From: a virus
Virus record (IMG/VR): IMGVR_UViG_3300035698_014365
Location: 1-64,000 of that record
Direction: 5' to 3' (one strand)
DNA: 64,000 nucleotides
Shown: piece by piece, positions 33,385-42,072 of the stretch
Numbering within the stretch: the stretch's first letter is position 1
Layout of the letters: each line of letters starts with the position of its first letter
Notes under the pieces: generated by a model
The model's database searches: none
Told to the model about the DNA's origin: nothing
What the model saw: only the letters and a program-made list of their open reading frames with translations
Program-made: the position numbers and the translations under genes

Positions 33385-33400
33385 TGGCTGTTGGCAGCCA
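33385..33400 (-). other. Short hairpin in the portal-scaffold gap
   Basis: TGGCTG (33385-33390) and CAGCCA (33395-33400) form a perfect 6-bp stem with a 4-base loop in the 81-base gap. Neither strand has a T-run after it. Role unknown; it may separate translation of the two genes. Confidence 0.4.
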
Positions 33401-33428
33401 ATCCGCCGCTTGGGCGTTGGGGTCACGT

Positions 33429-35570
33429 TTATTCCGCACCCTCTTGCGGAATTTCCATATACTGCTCCTCTGGGGACGAGAAATCACCCCCGCCCTCGGG
33501 GGGAGCAACCTGTTCTGGCTGCGAGTTGGTAGGCTGACCCTGTGAAGGGCCACCAGGAGCTGCGCCTTGGGGGGCACCGCCTGGCTGCGCACCAGCTTGC
33601 TGAGCCATCTGCTTTAGCATCTGTAGGGCCTGTTTCTGCATCAGAATTGACTGTGCAGTCTGGGCCTTTGTACCTTCAATCTCAGAAATCGCCTGCAGCA
33701 TGTCGCGCATTTCCTTGAGCTTGCCAAGCATCTCGACCTTTTTCTTCTCCTGCGGATCAAGCTCTATGGTCTGGAGAATGCGGTTGGTCAGAATGCGAAT
33801 CTCTGCCTGGAACAGCTCTGGGTGCGCCGACAATATCTTGGTGATATCATAAAGCATGGCCTGCTCACCAATGCGCTGAGTTGGGCTGTCCTTGCGCAGG
33901 GTCACATACACGTTGGCCCGCGGCAAATCAGAGATACTGTTCTCGTAGAGCCGTTCTGTGCTCTCGCCGTCAACGCGGTACTGCGGACGGTTGAACTCGA
34001 TTTCCTCGTCAGTGTCGCCGTCGCGAATCTTGCGGTACTGGTCCTTATAGGTGATGCGCGCCTGATTGTACCACGCCTCGCCCTTGTTCATAAGATGCTG
34101 GCGCCAGTTGTCATACAGAACCAGGGTGCCGAGCTTCGTGACCGCATGCCGCATTTCGAATAGAACGCCGGACTCAGACTGTGGGCCCGTGCCCTCGAGC
34201 GCTGGCGTGACCGGGAGGACTTCGTTGAACAGGCTCAGGGTCTGCCCTATGTCCTGCATAATCGACGACGGAACCTCTTTGTTGGCAACCTGCCCCATCA
34301 CAAGGCGGGGGTCACCGTGCGCAGCGACCATGAATCCAGGCTTCGTAGCATTCTCGCTGATTTCACGGAACGTGGTCTGCGAGGTGTCGAGTGCATCGAC
34401 GTTGACGATCTTCATGTCAGACGCCAGCGACGCAATAATGTCGTCTTTCTTGGCTTCTCGGTAGTTCAGGGTGCGCACGAGGTCGATTGCGGCATCCATG
34501 ACGCCCTTATCGATACCCATCTCGCGGCATGCACTGAAGGGGAAGTAGCCGATAAACCCGCACTGAACGTCGTGGTCGCCCTCATACAGGAACGTCGTAC
34601 GCGAGATGTCGGGGCAGCACACGCCGAGCTTCAGCGTACGAGAGGTGTATGGAAATTCCTTGACGTTGCTGAAATCGGTGATTTTGTAGCGCTTCATGTA
34701 CTTCTGAACGTCGGCACGGCCCTCAATATCCAGCGGAAATTCAATCCAATCGCCATTTTCGTTCTTGCCGTACAGCCTGGTTGTCTTCTTTTCCTCTATC
34801 CAGCGGTACTCAATGACCAGATACTTGTCACCCCATCGGTTCGGGACGCGCTCAAACGTATCGACGTTATCAGAAAAGCCCACATCCTCCTGAGAATTGC
34901 TCTGGTCCCGAGCAATGCTGCGGAACGTGTCGTCGCGGATGTCCCACTTGTCGATCATTTCCTGTGGGGTGAACCATGCGTGCTTGATTGCGCGCTTCCA
35001 GTCCTTCAGGTCATCGGTAATCCAGTAGGGGTCTTTCAGTACCATGCCGCTCTGGGGCGACGTAAACGCAAGCGCACCCTGTGGGCGGAGGTCGTAGCGG
35101 ACCGTAAGCTCCTCGTACCCGCTGTGCAGGAGGCCGCGGAGGCAACATCGATTCTCACTGTTGTGGTAGTTGTATTGCTCAGCGTCTGCATGATACCAGT
35201 GCTTGAGCTTCTGGAGGGTCCAACTGTTTTCCTGATCGAGGGCCTGAAAGTCGAAGTCCCACTTTTCAGACAAGATTGAGCCTGCGAGGGTGTCTATTTT
35301 GCGGCTCGCTACATCGATGCTTACCGGGTGGCGACCGTCCTCTACGATTTTGCTGTACGATTCGCGGTCCCAGGAACTGCCGTCTACGGGCACGTAGGCC
35401 CGGATGTTGCGGAAAAGCCTGTCTCGTTGAGAGCGCGTCTTGGTGAGCCAGTCGTCGTTCTTGCGCTCTATGTCATTGATGAAGTCGTTACTCGAACTCT
35501 CCAGCTCCCGATAAGGGATGTTGGTGGAGATATTCGGAGCACGAATTTCCTTGGTATCAGCCATCCCCAT
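33429..35570 (-). CDS. Portal protein, P22 type (713 aa)
   Basis: The pattern DWLTKTRSQRDRLFRNIRAYVPVDGSSWD, HPVSIDVASRKIDTLAGSI, HNSENRCCLRGLLHSGYEEL, DKGVMDAAIDLVRTLNYREAKKDD and the late segment RANVYVTLRKDSPTQRIGEQAM is that of P22-like portal proteins. The C-terminus is a helix plus Gly/Pro/Gln-rich tail, as in long-barrel portals. Two starts are possible, ATG 35570 or 35564. It forms the dodecameric DNA channel and docks the terminase. Confidence 0.8.
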   Translation of the reverse strand: MGMADTKEIRAPNISTNIPYRELESSSNDFINDIERKNDDWLTKTRSQRDRLFRNIRAYVPVDGSSWDRESYSKIVEDGRHPVSIDVASRKIDTLAGSILSEKWDFDFQALDQENSWTLQKLKHWYHADAEQYNYHNSENRCCLRGLLHSGYEELTVRYDLRPQGALAFTSPQSGMVLKDPYWITDDLKDWKRAIKHAWFTPQEMIDKWDIRDDTFRSIARDQSNSQEDVGFSDNVDTFERVPNRWGDKYLVIEYRWIEEKKTTRLYGKNENGDWIEFPLDIEGRADVQKYMKRYKITDFSNVKEFPYTSRTLKLGVCCPDISRTTFLYEGDHDVQCGFIGYFPFSACREMGIDKGVMDAAIDLVRTLNYREAKKDDIIASLASDMKIVNVDALDTSQTTFREISENATKPGFMVAAHGDPRLVMGQVANKEVPSSIMQDIGQTLSLFNEVLPVTPALEGTGPQSESGVLFEMRHAVTKLGTLVLYDNWRQHLMNKGEAWYNQARITYKDQYRKIRDGDTDEEIEFNRPQYRVDGESTERLYENSISDLPRANVYVTLRKDSPTQRIGEQAMLYDITKILSAHPELFQAEIRILTNRILQTIELDPQEKKKVEMLGKLKEMRDMLQAISEIEGTKAQTAQSILMQKQALQMLKQMAQQAGAQPGGAPQGAAPGGPSQGQPTNSQPEQVAPPEGGGDFSSPEEQYMEIPQEGAE

Positions 35571-35802
35571 GGTCCACCACCAATGCTGGCAAGTGCTTGA
35601 AATCGAAATGATAGCTCTTTGGCATACGCTTCAACTGCACCATCTCGCCCTCTGCGCGCATCTCAAACCACTGCCGACACTTCGCGTCCGGACAGTGTAT
35701 GTAAACCCTTGTTATTTCGCCCTTGTCCACCTCTATGCCCAGCAACAGCTTCTTGTAGCCCTTGTGTATGTCCTCCGGGCAATCAATCCTGTACTTGCGC
35801 AT
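35557..35802 (-). CDS. Small Com-like metal-binding protein, first late gene (81 aa)
   Basis: ATG 35802 directly follows the T-run of a terminator-like hairpin; no clear Shine-Dalgarno is present. The protein has CPEDIHKGYKKL, then IHCPDAKCRQWFEMRAEG, a Cys/His set that resembles small zinc-binding translational regulators. It overlaps the portal start by 14 bases, so it may couple portal translation. Function unproven. Confidence 0.5.
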   Translation of the reverse strand: MRKYRIDCPEDIHKGYKKLLLGIEVDKGEITRVYIHCPDAKCRQWFEMRAEGEMVQLKRMPKSYHFDFKHLPALVVDHGDG

Positions 35803-35803
35803 A

Positions 35804-35839
35804 GAAAAAGGGCCCTTCCCGTGTGACCAGAAAGAGCCC
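35804..35839 (-). terminator. Intrinsic terminator/attenuator in late-operon leader
   Basis: On the minus strand GGGCTCTTTCT pairs with GGGAAGGGCCC (three G-U pairs, 8-base loop) and is followed at once by TTTTTCT. It lies about 30 to 65 bases downstream of the predicted late promoter start site and ends at the ATG of the first late gene, so it would stop late transcripts unless bypassed. Confidence 0.65.
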
Positions 35840-35876
35840 TGGCGTGGGATGTTGGCGAATGACGCATTCAGGTATG

Positions 35877-35906
35877 AATATATCGACCATGTATGCGTAT
35901 CGTCAA
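35877..35906 (-). promoter_or_regulatory. Late promoter candidate (TTGACG-N18-TATATT)
   Basis: Minus strand: TTGACG (35901-35906), 18-base spacer, TATATT (35877-35882), predicted start near 35870. It points at the portal-capsid operon and sits between the terminator of the glycan island and the leader terminator. Confidence 0.65.
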
Positions 35907-35913
35907 GGCACCC

Positions 35914-35944
35914 AAAAATGCCGGTAGCAACATTATGTTGCTAC
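35914..35944 (-). terminator. Terminator of the glycan-island operon
   Basis: A perfect 10-bp inverted repeat GTAGCAACAT/ATGTTGCTAC (35924-35944) is followed on the minus strand, after five bases, by TTTTT (35914-35918). It lies 18 bases after the stop of the last island gene. A third half-copy, TTGTTGCTAC, is just upstream. It would isolate the island from the late operon. Confidence 0.6.
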
Positions 35945-35961
35945 ACGGACGCCATTTGTTG

Positions 35962-36381
35962 CTACGCGGTGCGGTTGTGCCCAGAGGCACATTGCAGCTC
36001 CACAGTGCCGTCTCCGCCCACTGCAACAATGCGAGAACTGGGGGTTTTGCACTGCGGGCACTCACCATATTCGGTAGTTAATCCATAGAACACCTCTTTG
36101 GCGAGAGCGGCAAGCTCTGGGGCATCCTCATCTGACACCATCGGCTCAGAAACCTCTGTATCATCGCCCTCAACCACGATTTTCTCAGGATCGACGACGA
36201 CTGCCTTCACCTTCTCGTCAGGCCCGGGCTCAGGCACATTGACCACCGCAGACGAGACGACCGGTTCTTCCGGCGTTTTCTCATCCCTTTTCCGCTTCTC
36301 CTTGTACGCAGCGAGTGCAGCCCCCTCTGGCACCCATCGAGCATCCTCGTCGCTTCCAGCGTAAACTCTGTCGCCTTTCAT
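35962..36381 (-). CDS. Acidic protein with C-terminal zinc ribbon (139 aa)
   Basis: ATG 36381 after AGGAGGAATAGC. Residues 1-30 are basic/charged, 35-95 Pro/Glu/Val-rich and disordered, and the end has CPQCKTPSSRIVAVGGDGTVELQCASGH, a four-ligand zinc ribbon. Last gene before the terminator. Could be a regulator or a virion DNA-binding accessory; no family recognised. Confidence 0.5.
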   Translation of the reverse strand: MKGDRVYAGSDEDARWVPEGAALAAYKEKRKRDEKTPEEPVVSSAVVNVPEPGPDEKVKAVVVDPEKIVVEGDDTEVSEPMVSDEDAPELAALAKEVFYGLTTEYGECPQCKTPSSRIVAVGGDGTVELQCASGHNRTA

Positions 36382-36391
36382 GCTATTCCTC

Positions 36392-37156
36392 CTATTTCAC
36401 CAGTTTCACCGTCCAGGTCCGCTCATCGAGCCAGTCCCTGACACGGCACAGTACTTGTTTGGCGCTCGCCCCGCCCTTCATTGGGATAACCCATCCCGGA
36501 TACCAGAAGTCGAGGCAGGCGCCGTAATTGACAGGAATATTGACCTTCAGGCCGTAGAACTCTATTTCCATCAGCTCTTCAAGGTGCTGCTGTGGGATGC
36601 CCTTCATTATCGCGTCGTCGGTCTTCTTGTCAAATTCAATCACATTCGGGTCGAATTTACGACGGGTCACCCAGCGACCGGCCTTTGTGTGCCAGTAGTA
36701 GCCATTCCACGGAAACATGAGCCAGTGGCAGAACTTGTTGTTGTCGCCGTGGTGGCGCAGTGTGAACCACGCCAGGCGATGCGGGCTTATCTCAGGGTTG
36801 ACCTCCTCAGCAAGGACAGCCTCCTCGCCACGCTTCACCTTTCTGGCAATGGCTGCAAAGTCTATCTGATGGCCATCAGGGCACTTTCTGGTACACCAGT
36901 GGCCCCGGGCAAAGAACATCCCGCACTCGCCCAGCAGGCGGAAATAGTCGGCCTCCTGCTCAGCGGTTATCTTGTCCGCGAGAATGCACATATCAACGTC
37001 GTCGTCGTGGCCAATGAAGTCGCCCTCCCTGATTATCCCAAGGAGAAGGCCAAACCCGATGAATAATGCGTGCCGTATGCCAGCCTTGTCGGCACAGCGC
37101 AGCATTATCTCGATGTCGTCGATCGCCTTTTTCTTCTTTTCTGGCGTATAGCTCAT
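36392..37156 (-). CDS. LicD-like nucleotidyltransferase-fold protein 1 (254 aa)
   Basis: Residues 18-60 carry the LicD signature: a helix, then GFGLLLGIIREGDFIGHDDDVDMCI with the metal-binding DDD-x-D. LicD proteins transfer phosphocholine or related groups to sugars of teichoic acid, LPS or glycoproteins, with a nucleotidyltransferase fold. The later NIPVNYGACLDFWYPGW motif is the family's C-terminal substrate part. ATGA overlap with the next island gene. One of four LicD-like genes in this island. Confidence 0.7.
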   Translation of the reverse strand: MSYTPEKKKKAIDDIEIMLRCADKAGIRHALFIGFGLLLGIIREGDFIGHDDDVDMCILADKITAEQEADYFRLLGECGMFFARGHWCTRKCPDGHQIDFAAIARKVKRGEEAVLAEEVNPEISPHRLAWFTLRHHGDNNKFCHWLMFPWNGYYWHTKAGRWVTRRKFDPNVIEFDKKTDDAIMKGIPQQHLEELMEIEFYGLKVNIPVNYGACLDFWYPGWVIPMKGGASAKQVLCRVRDWLDERTWTVKLVK

Positions 37157-37848
37157 AGATCCTCGCAGGACTTGACAACAACCTTCCCATCAGGGGACTG
37201 GCTCTGGCCACGGAAGTACTGCCGGAAGCGCCACCCGGGATACCACTGGTCGAGAAGTGTCCCGTACGCAAAGGGAATGCGCATTTTGTACGGCCCATGG
37301 TCCTCAAATACGTCATATCGCCAGATGCCGTCCTCTCCCAGCAACCGAGACGCCTCCGGGTGAGCGGCCCCGCGGATACGCGCAATGGTCTCTGGCGCCG
37401 GCTCAAGCAGCTCTTTCCGGGTCTTCTTGAACACGTACTTCGAAGGAACCTTCTTGCCCTCCCGGTTGTAATCGTACGTGTACAGGTAGTCGCCACCGCG
37501 CGGATAGAACGCATAGATGTCCACAGTGGGCGTCCCGTGCAGCCGCGACTCAGCCGGCACACAGTGAATATTGAGCGGGCGACCGTCCTTATCATTCTTG
37601 ATAGACGTGCTGACCTTGTAGCCAAGCGCATCAAATGCCTTCTGGAGCATGTCTTCGTCGAGTTCCTGGAAGAAAACCCCTATGTCGATGTCGTACGCAT
37701 CGATTGAGAAGGTGCGGTCGGCCACATACTCGAGCATTGTCCCGAACGCGTGGAACCAGCGCAGGGGCCTCCCGTGGCGCCCGGCGAGGCTGTCCATTGC
37801 TGAGGATATGCGCTCAAACACAGCGCGGGCAAGAATCTCGTTATTCAT
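37153..37848 (-). CDS. LicD-like protein 2, divergent (231 aa)
   Basis: ATG 37848 overlaps the upstream stop as ATGAATAA. It has the family layout AFGTMLEYVADRTFSIDAYDIDIGVF, keeping D-x-D but with Leu-Glu-Tyr in place of the usual LLG-Arg, and the C-terminal IPFAYGTLLDQWYPGWRFRQY like protein 1. The loop between them is longer (VDIYAFYPRGGDYLYTYDY). Probably a transferase for a phospho-linked group with another substrate than its paralogue. Confidence 0.6.
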   Translation of the reverse strand: MNNEILARAVFERISSAMDSLAGRHGRPLRWFHAFGTMLEYVADRTFSIDAYDIDIGVFFQELDEDMLQKAFDALGYKVSTSIKNDKDGRPLNIHCVPAESRLHGTPTVDIYAFYPRGGDYLYTYDYNREGKKVPSKYVFKKTRKELLEPAPETIARIRGAAHPEASRLLGEDGIWRYDVFEDHGPYKMRIPFAYGTLLDQWYPGWRFRQYFRGQSQSPDGKVVVKSCEDL

Positions 37849-38815
37849 GCTCAATGCTCCGAATAAGGGTTTTTAGGTACTTTGCGGCAACCGGGAGGGA
37901 CAGATCCTTCTCGTACATTTCCGAGTAATGATCCGGCTCCCCGGTGAGCGAATACGCCTTGTGTGTCCTGACCTGGTCCCAGAAATGGGCCTTGTCAGCG
38001 AGGATAACGGGGTATTTATAGCCCCATATCTGCAGACTGTCACGGGCAACGACGGGGAGTCCACAGGCAAGGAACTCAGAAACCACCCTCGGACAGCTAT
38101 CATCGCGATTGTACGGCGCTATGCCCACATGACACTTGCTCATGGCCTTCGGCATTGACTCACGTGAAACATGCTTGACTTTCACGTTCTTCGGCGGCCT
38201 CTTCCCCTTCAGAGGATTTCCGAGCTGGAGGACGGACAGATCCTTGGGCACGGTGTCCCATACCCAGCCCACCCGCTTCCTCTTGTCCTTCGGGTGAATT
38301 GCCACAAAGCACACGTCGTATTTTTTCTGCTGCCTGTCGCGATATCCAAATATGTGCGACGCAGGCTTTATCCACAGGCTCGTACGCATGTACGGGTAGA
38401 GCTCATTGACACGGGCCTTCTGCTTCTCGGAATCGACCAGCACCATGTCGTAGTCCAGAAACGACGACTCGGGGACAAATCTCTTGCCGGCGCCGTAGTA
38501 CACCTTTATTGCCCAGTGATATCGTTTGAATATCGGGATGTACTCAGGGAACCCTCCCCGGGCAATTATCATGTCGGGCTTCACGGGGTGGACGTAGCTC
38601 TGTAGCCGCTTCACGAACTTGACCTCGAAGTTCTCAGAGTACCGCACCGTGCGCTTGTGACCACCATAGAGGACGGTACACGTGTCTGAAGGCCCGGTCA
38701 TGGCGTAGGCAAGCTCCGTCCATTGATCTGTCTCGTCCTCGATGCTGTCGTACAGAATCTCTTTGGGGTTCTCCCGGTCCTTCGGAAAGAATCCGCGTAG
38801 GAACAGTATGTTCAT
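37841..38815 (-). CDS. GT-B glycosyltransferase-like protein (324 aa)
   Basis: ATG 38815 overlaps the aminotransferase stop (ATGA). N-terminus MNILFLRGFFPKD starts a Rossmann strand; the C-terminal half has YDVCFVAIHPKDKRKRVGW, a hinge region, and MPKAMSKCHVGIAPYNRDDSCPRVVSEFLACGLPVVAR, the donor-site E of GT4-type enzymes (VVSEFLACGLPVV). It transfers a sugar from a nucleotide donor; acceptor unknown. Confidence 0.7.
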   Translation of the reverse strand: MNILFLRGFFPKDRENPKEILYDSIEDETDQWTELAYAMTGPSDTCTVLYGGHKRTVRYSENFEVKFVKRLQSYVHPVKPDMIIARGGFPEYIPIFKRYHWAIKVYYGAGKRFVPESSFLDYDMVLVDSEKQKARVNELYPYMRTSLWIKPASHIFGYRDRQQKKYDVCFVAIHPKDKRKRVGWVWDTVPKDLSVLQLGNPLKGKRPPKNVKVKHVSRESMPKAMSKCHVGIAPYNRDDSCPRVVSEFLACGLPVVARDSLQIWGYKYPVILADKAHFWDQVRTHKAYSLTGEPDHYSEMYEKDLSLPVAAKYLKTLIRSIEHE

Positions 38816-39930
38816 TCGTTGATTATCTCCGTTACGTGCCACACCTCATCATTGTGCAGCATCGGGTGAATGGGAAGGGTGAGTTCGTGTTCCTCGTACC
38901 AGCGCGCACCGTCCAGCGTGCCGTCCTTTTCACACACGTCGTACATCGGATACCGGTGGTTTGATTTGTAGTGCATCCCTGCGTGAATATCCGCCATCGA
39001 CAGCCTGCGGTACACCGTGTTGCGGTCAGCGAAAAACACGGGAAAGAAGTGGTTGCTACTCAGCGACGGCGCATGGCTCGGAAATAGCGTTCCCTCAAGC
39101 GTGATGTTCTTCTTGTAGAACTCGGCAATCTCAGAGCGGCGCCGGTTGTGCTCGTCGAGAACCTTCAGTTGTTCAAGGGCAATCGTGGCCGTGATGTCGT
39201 TCATGTGGGCCTTCAGGCCAACCAGCGGAACGCCGTACTCCCACGAGTAGCCATCACTGTACATGCGGGAGATAGTGTCCTTGTCGATACCCAGCCAGCG
39301 CATCTTATTTGGCGGCTCACCCTTCCACGACGCCAGTGATGGAATCACGAGCGCGCCACCATCGCCAATGCCCAAATTCTTGACCGCATGGAAGCTGAAG
39401 CAGCACTGGTTCTGAGAACACCCGATCGGCTCGCCGCTCATATACGTGCTTCCCATGGCGTGCGCACAGTCCTCAATTATCGGAATCTCTGCTGCGAGAG
39501 CAATCCCATCTATTCTACGCATGTCGCACGGATACCCTCCGAGGTGCACAATGACAATAGCCTTGGCGTCAACCTCCTCAAGCATGCGCTCTATTGATTC
39601 AGGGTCGGCGCATCCCGTTGACCACGTCACGTCGTAGAACACCGGCTCCAGCCCCTCGTAGAGCAGGGCGTGGTTGGTGGACACAAAAGTCATTGGTGTG
39701 GTGAGCACCTTGTCGCCAGGCTGCAGTCCCAGATTTTTGACTGCGAGGTGAAGTGCCGACGTACAACTGTCTGTGGCCCACACGCGCTCGTGGTTGACAT
39801 GGAACCTCTCTGCCAGAGCCTTCTCAAATTCAGCGACCTTCGGCCCGAGGCCAATCCACCCACTGTCCAGCACCGGGCGCAGGGCCTCAAGGATGTTGTC
39901 TGTCTGCATTGCTGGTCGAAATACCTGCAT
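38812..39930 (-). CDS. DegT/DnrJ/EryC1-type sugar aminotransferase (372 aa)
   Basis: ATG 39930 after AAGGAGTAGAG. A PLP fold-I enzyme: GSGWIGLGPKVAEFE-type start, DSCTSALHLA (54-63), TTPMTFVSTNHAL (77-89), IIEDCAHAMGSTY (D154 for the pyridine nitrogen) and FSFHAVKNLGIGDGGAL with the Schiff-base lysine K184. It converts a keto-sugar nucleotide to an amino sugar. With the transferases it implies synthesis of an amino-deoxysugar, though no NDP-sugar dehydratase is seen, so the keto substrate must come from the host. Confidence 0.85.
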   Translation of the reverse strand: MQVFRPAMQTDNILEALRPVLDSGWIGLGPKVAEFEKALAERFHVNHERVWATDSCTSALHLAVKNLGLQPGDKVLTTPMTFVSTNHALLYEGLEPVFYDVTWSTGCADPESIERMLEEVDAKAIVIVHLGGYPCDMRRIDGIALAAEIPIIEDCAHAMGSTYMSGEPIGCSQNQCCFSFHAVKNLGIGDGGALVIPSLASWKGEPPNKMRWLGIDKDTISRMYSDGYSWEYGVPLVGLKAHMNDITATIALEQLKVLDEHNRRRSEIAEFYKKNITLEGTLFPSHAPSLSSNHFFPVFFADRNTVYRRLSMADIHAGMHYKSNHRYPMYDVCEKDGTLDGARWYEEHELTLPIHPMLHNDEVWHVTEIINE

Positions 39931-39932
39931 CT

Positions 39933-40568
39933 CTACTCCTTCACCCAAAGGACGAATTGGTGCTTATGTGGCTTCTTCGCTGTCCGCATCTCAACCCTGA
40001 ACCCCGCCTGCTTCATTCCCGCCCTGATCTCGTGTCTGATTCCGTCATACAGCAAGCCGTCAAACAGCCCCCCCTTGCAGTGCATGGTCAGCAGAACCAT
40101 CTTGGCCCTCTTCACAACTTCTGGGACCATATGCCAGAATATCTCATACTCGGCACCGTAGCAGTCAAAGCGGATGAAGTCCGGGCGCAGATCAATGTTG
40201 TCGCAGAAATCATCGAGCTTGCTGGAGGGCACCGTCTCCACCTTGCCCTTTGTTTTGCGCACCTTCCCAACCTCGCTGTACAACGAACTGTTCCGGCTGT
40301 CCTTCCCCGAGTAGCAGTTCACCCTGACTCTCCCGGTGACGCTGCCAATGGCAAGTATCCTGATGTCCACATGCCGCGGCACATTCGCCATGAGCTTCGG
40401 GAAGTTTGACGGGTCGGCCTCCACAGCACAGACGCTGGCCTTGGGACACGCCTCGAGCATTGCATTTACGCCGTCGCCCTGGTGGCTGCCTATCTCAAGG
40501 ACAACCGGAGACTCGCCAAGGCTCGGCAGCAACTCAAGCGCGCGGACAAATTCAGCTCGTAACGACAT
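39933..40568 (-). CDS. FkbM-type methyltransferase 1 (211 aa)
   Basis: ATG 40568 with GAGG seven bases before; the frame is open further but only inside the previous gene. VVLEIGSHQGDGVNAML (SAM site), CAVEADPSNFPKLM, then DFIRFDCYGAEYEIFWHM, the FkbM block that positions the acceptor, and a C-terminal strand pair (KHQFVLWVKE). Such enzymes O-methylate sugars or polyketides. Confidence 0.7.
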   Translation of the reverse strand: MSLRAEFVRALELLPSLGESPVVLEIGSHQGDGVNAMLEACPKASVCAVEADPSNFPKLMANVPRHVDIRILAIGSVTGRVRVNCYSGKDSRNSSLYSEVGKVRKTKGKVETVPSSKLDDFCDNIDLRPDFIRFDCYGAEYEIFWHMVPEVVKRAKMVLLTMHCKGGLFDGLLYDGIRHEIRAGMKQAGFRVEMRTAKKPHKHQFVLWVKE

Positions 40569-41421
40569 CAAATACCTCTGCAAGTTTTCTCCCGGAAATA
40601 CTCGGGTGGTAGTTGGTGGCATGCGCACGGAAATCAGCAGACACAGCTTTCCTGTCCGTGTTGAGACCATTCGACTCGACAAGCTCAGGGTGCCCACACT
40701 GTTCAACCGTTGAACGGTACGCGATGCAGTCAGACACAACTGCCGGCAGCCCTATGGCCATGCACACGAGAAGGCGATTATTTGACTTCATGTTCACGGC
40801 CCAGTGGGGGTGGTGGGCAAGCACGGCCAGATCGCAGTCGCGCAGAATATCGATAAGGGTGTCAGCCGACCAGCGCATGAATATCCAGTCCTTGAACCCG
40901 GGTAGCTTGCGGTCACAGATGTACACACGCTCTTCGTACAGCCCAACTCCCGGATAATCCTTTGCCGCCGCGACATTCTGCCAGCGCCCGAACGTGGCAA
41001 TGCGCGTTATCTTGTCGCGCAAAATCACGGGGGGCTCCTCCATGGCACCGTAATCAATTGTGTCAGGCACGACAAATACCGGGAGGTCAGTATGCTTCAT
41101 CAACTCGTGGCGCTTCTCCTCGGTGTCGGTTGTCACGGCATCACAATAGCGCATCATCTTGTCGTACGGCTTGTCGCTCCAGTTCTCCCGAATATCATCC
41201 ATGTCCAGAACAACGGCAACCCCTTTGCGTTGAGCCTTCTTTGCCGCAGAAATTGTCCAGTCCCTCAGCAGCTTCTGGATATAGAGCACCTGAAAGCCGT
41301 CAAACGTGCCCTTGTATTTGCTGTACGAGTACCCCTTGGGCAGCGCCTTCAGAAACGCCTTGTACCTGATGCGCCTGGACGCAGAGGTCTTGTCCTCAAT
41401 CGGAATGGTTGCTATTCTCAT
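40552..41421 (-). CDS. GT-B glycosyltransferase-like protein (289 aa)
   Basis: ATG overlaps the upstream stop (ATGA). RIATIPIEDKTSASRRIRY start, VVLDMDDIRENW, DAVTTDTEEKRHELMK, VPDTIDYG, and CDLAVLAHHPHWAVNMKSNNRLLVCMAIGLPAVVSD, the donor-binding half of GT4-like enzymes. The usual E-x7-E is replaced by a K-S-N-N-R-L segment seen in some phage or marine GT-B proteins. Substrate unknown. Confidence 0.6.
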   Translation of the reverse strand: MRIATIPIEDKTSASRRIRYKAFLKALPKGYSYSKYKGTFDGFQVLYIQKLLRDWTISAAKKAQRKGVAVVLDMDDIRENWSDKPYDKMMRYCDAVTTDTEEKRHELMKHTDLPVFVVPDTIDYGAMEEPPVILRDKITRIATFGRWQNVAAAKDYPGVGLYEERVYICDRKLPGFKDWIFMRWSADTLIDILRDCDLAVLAHHPHWAVNMKSNNRLLVCMAIGLPAVVSDCIAYRSTVEQCGHPELVESNGLNTDRKAVSADFRAHATNYHPSISGRKLAEVFDVVTS

Positions 41422-42071
41422 TTCTTCCAGAACTCCCATAAGTGGTCGCCGCGCGACTCTTTTGTTATCCGCTTGAACCCGTCAGACTTAAACTGTCGGC
41501 ACAACTCCTCGTACTTGCGCCGATACTGCTTGGTGTCGAATGGGGCATGAGAATGCCACGACACAAATATCGCACGAATCTCCTCTGGCACACCGTCAAG
41601 CACGTCGTACTCGGCGCCCTCAATATTGACCTTGAGCAAATCGACGGGACGACGGGTTCTCTTCTTCAGGGCATTCAGGAGGTCTGTCAGGCGATACGAC
41701 ATCACGGGAACCTTCCCGTACCCCGTAATCTTCCCGCTGCGCTTCTTCTCCTTCAGTGGCTCCCTGAATATTGTGCAGCCCTGAGAGCGGTCTTTCCCCT
41801 TGTACTTATCCGGGATATACAGTTGGGAGTACCCCTTGTCGGCAGCAACAACGCAGGCGGACACGACAACCCTCTCGTCACCCTTGAATCGCTCCTCAAG
41901 CCTGCATACGCTCCGAGGCAGCGGCTCCACAGCGACAACGAGTTTGGCGCCGGCATCCAGCCATATTTTCGTGGTCTTCCCCGTGTGGGCACCAAGGTCA
42001 ATGACAATAGGGCTTCTCTGCCCCATCAGGTAGCCTACGACCGTCTCAATGCCGGGGCGCTTCTCACTCAT
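41418..42071 (-). CDS. FkbM-type methyltransferase 2 (217 aa)
   Basis: ATG 42071 after GAGGAAGTGAT. IVIDLGAHTGKTTKIWL (SAM motif I), LVVAVEPLPRSVCRLEERF, and LLKVNIEGAEYDVLDGV, the FkbM signature K-x-x-x-E-G-A-E. Homologous in layout to the enzyme at 39933 but only distantly similar. Likely methylates a sugar in the same glycan. Confidence 0.75.
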   Translation of the reverse strand: MSEKRPGIETVVGYLMGQRSPIVIDLGAHTGKTTKIWLDAGAKLVVAVEPLPRSVCRLEERFKGDERVVVSACVVAADKGYSQLYIPDKYKGKDRSQGCTIFREPLKEKKRSGKITGYGKVPVMSYRLTDLLNALKKRTRRPVDLLKVNIEGAEYDVLDGVPEEIRAIFVSWHSHAPFDTKQYRRKYEELCRQFKSDGFKRITKESRGDHLWEFWKK

Positions 42072-42072
42072 A

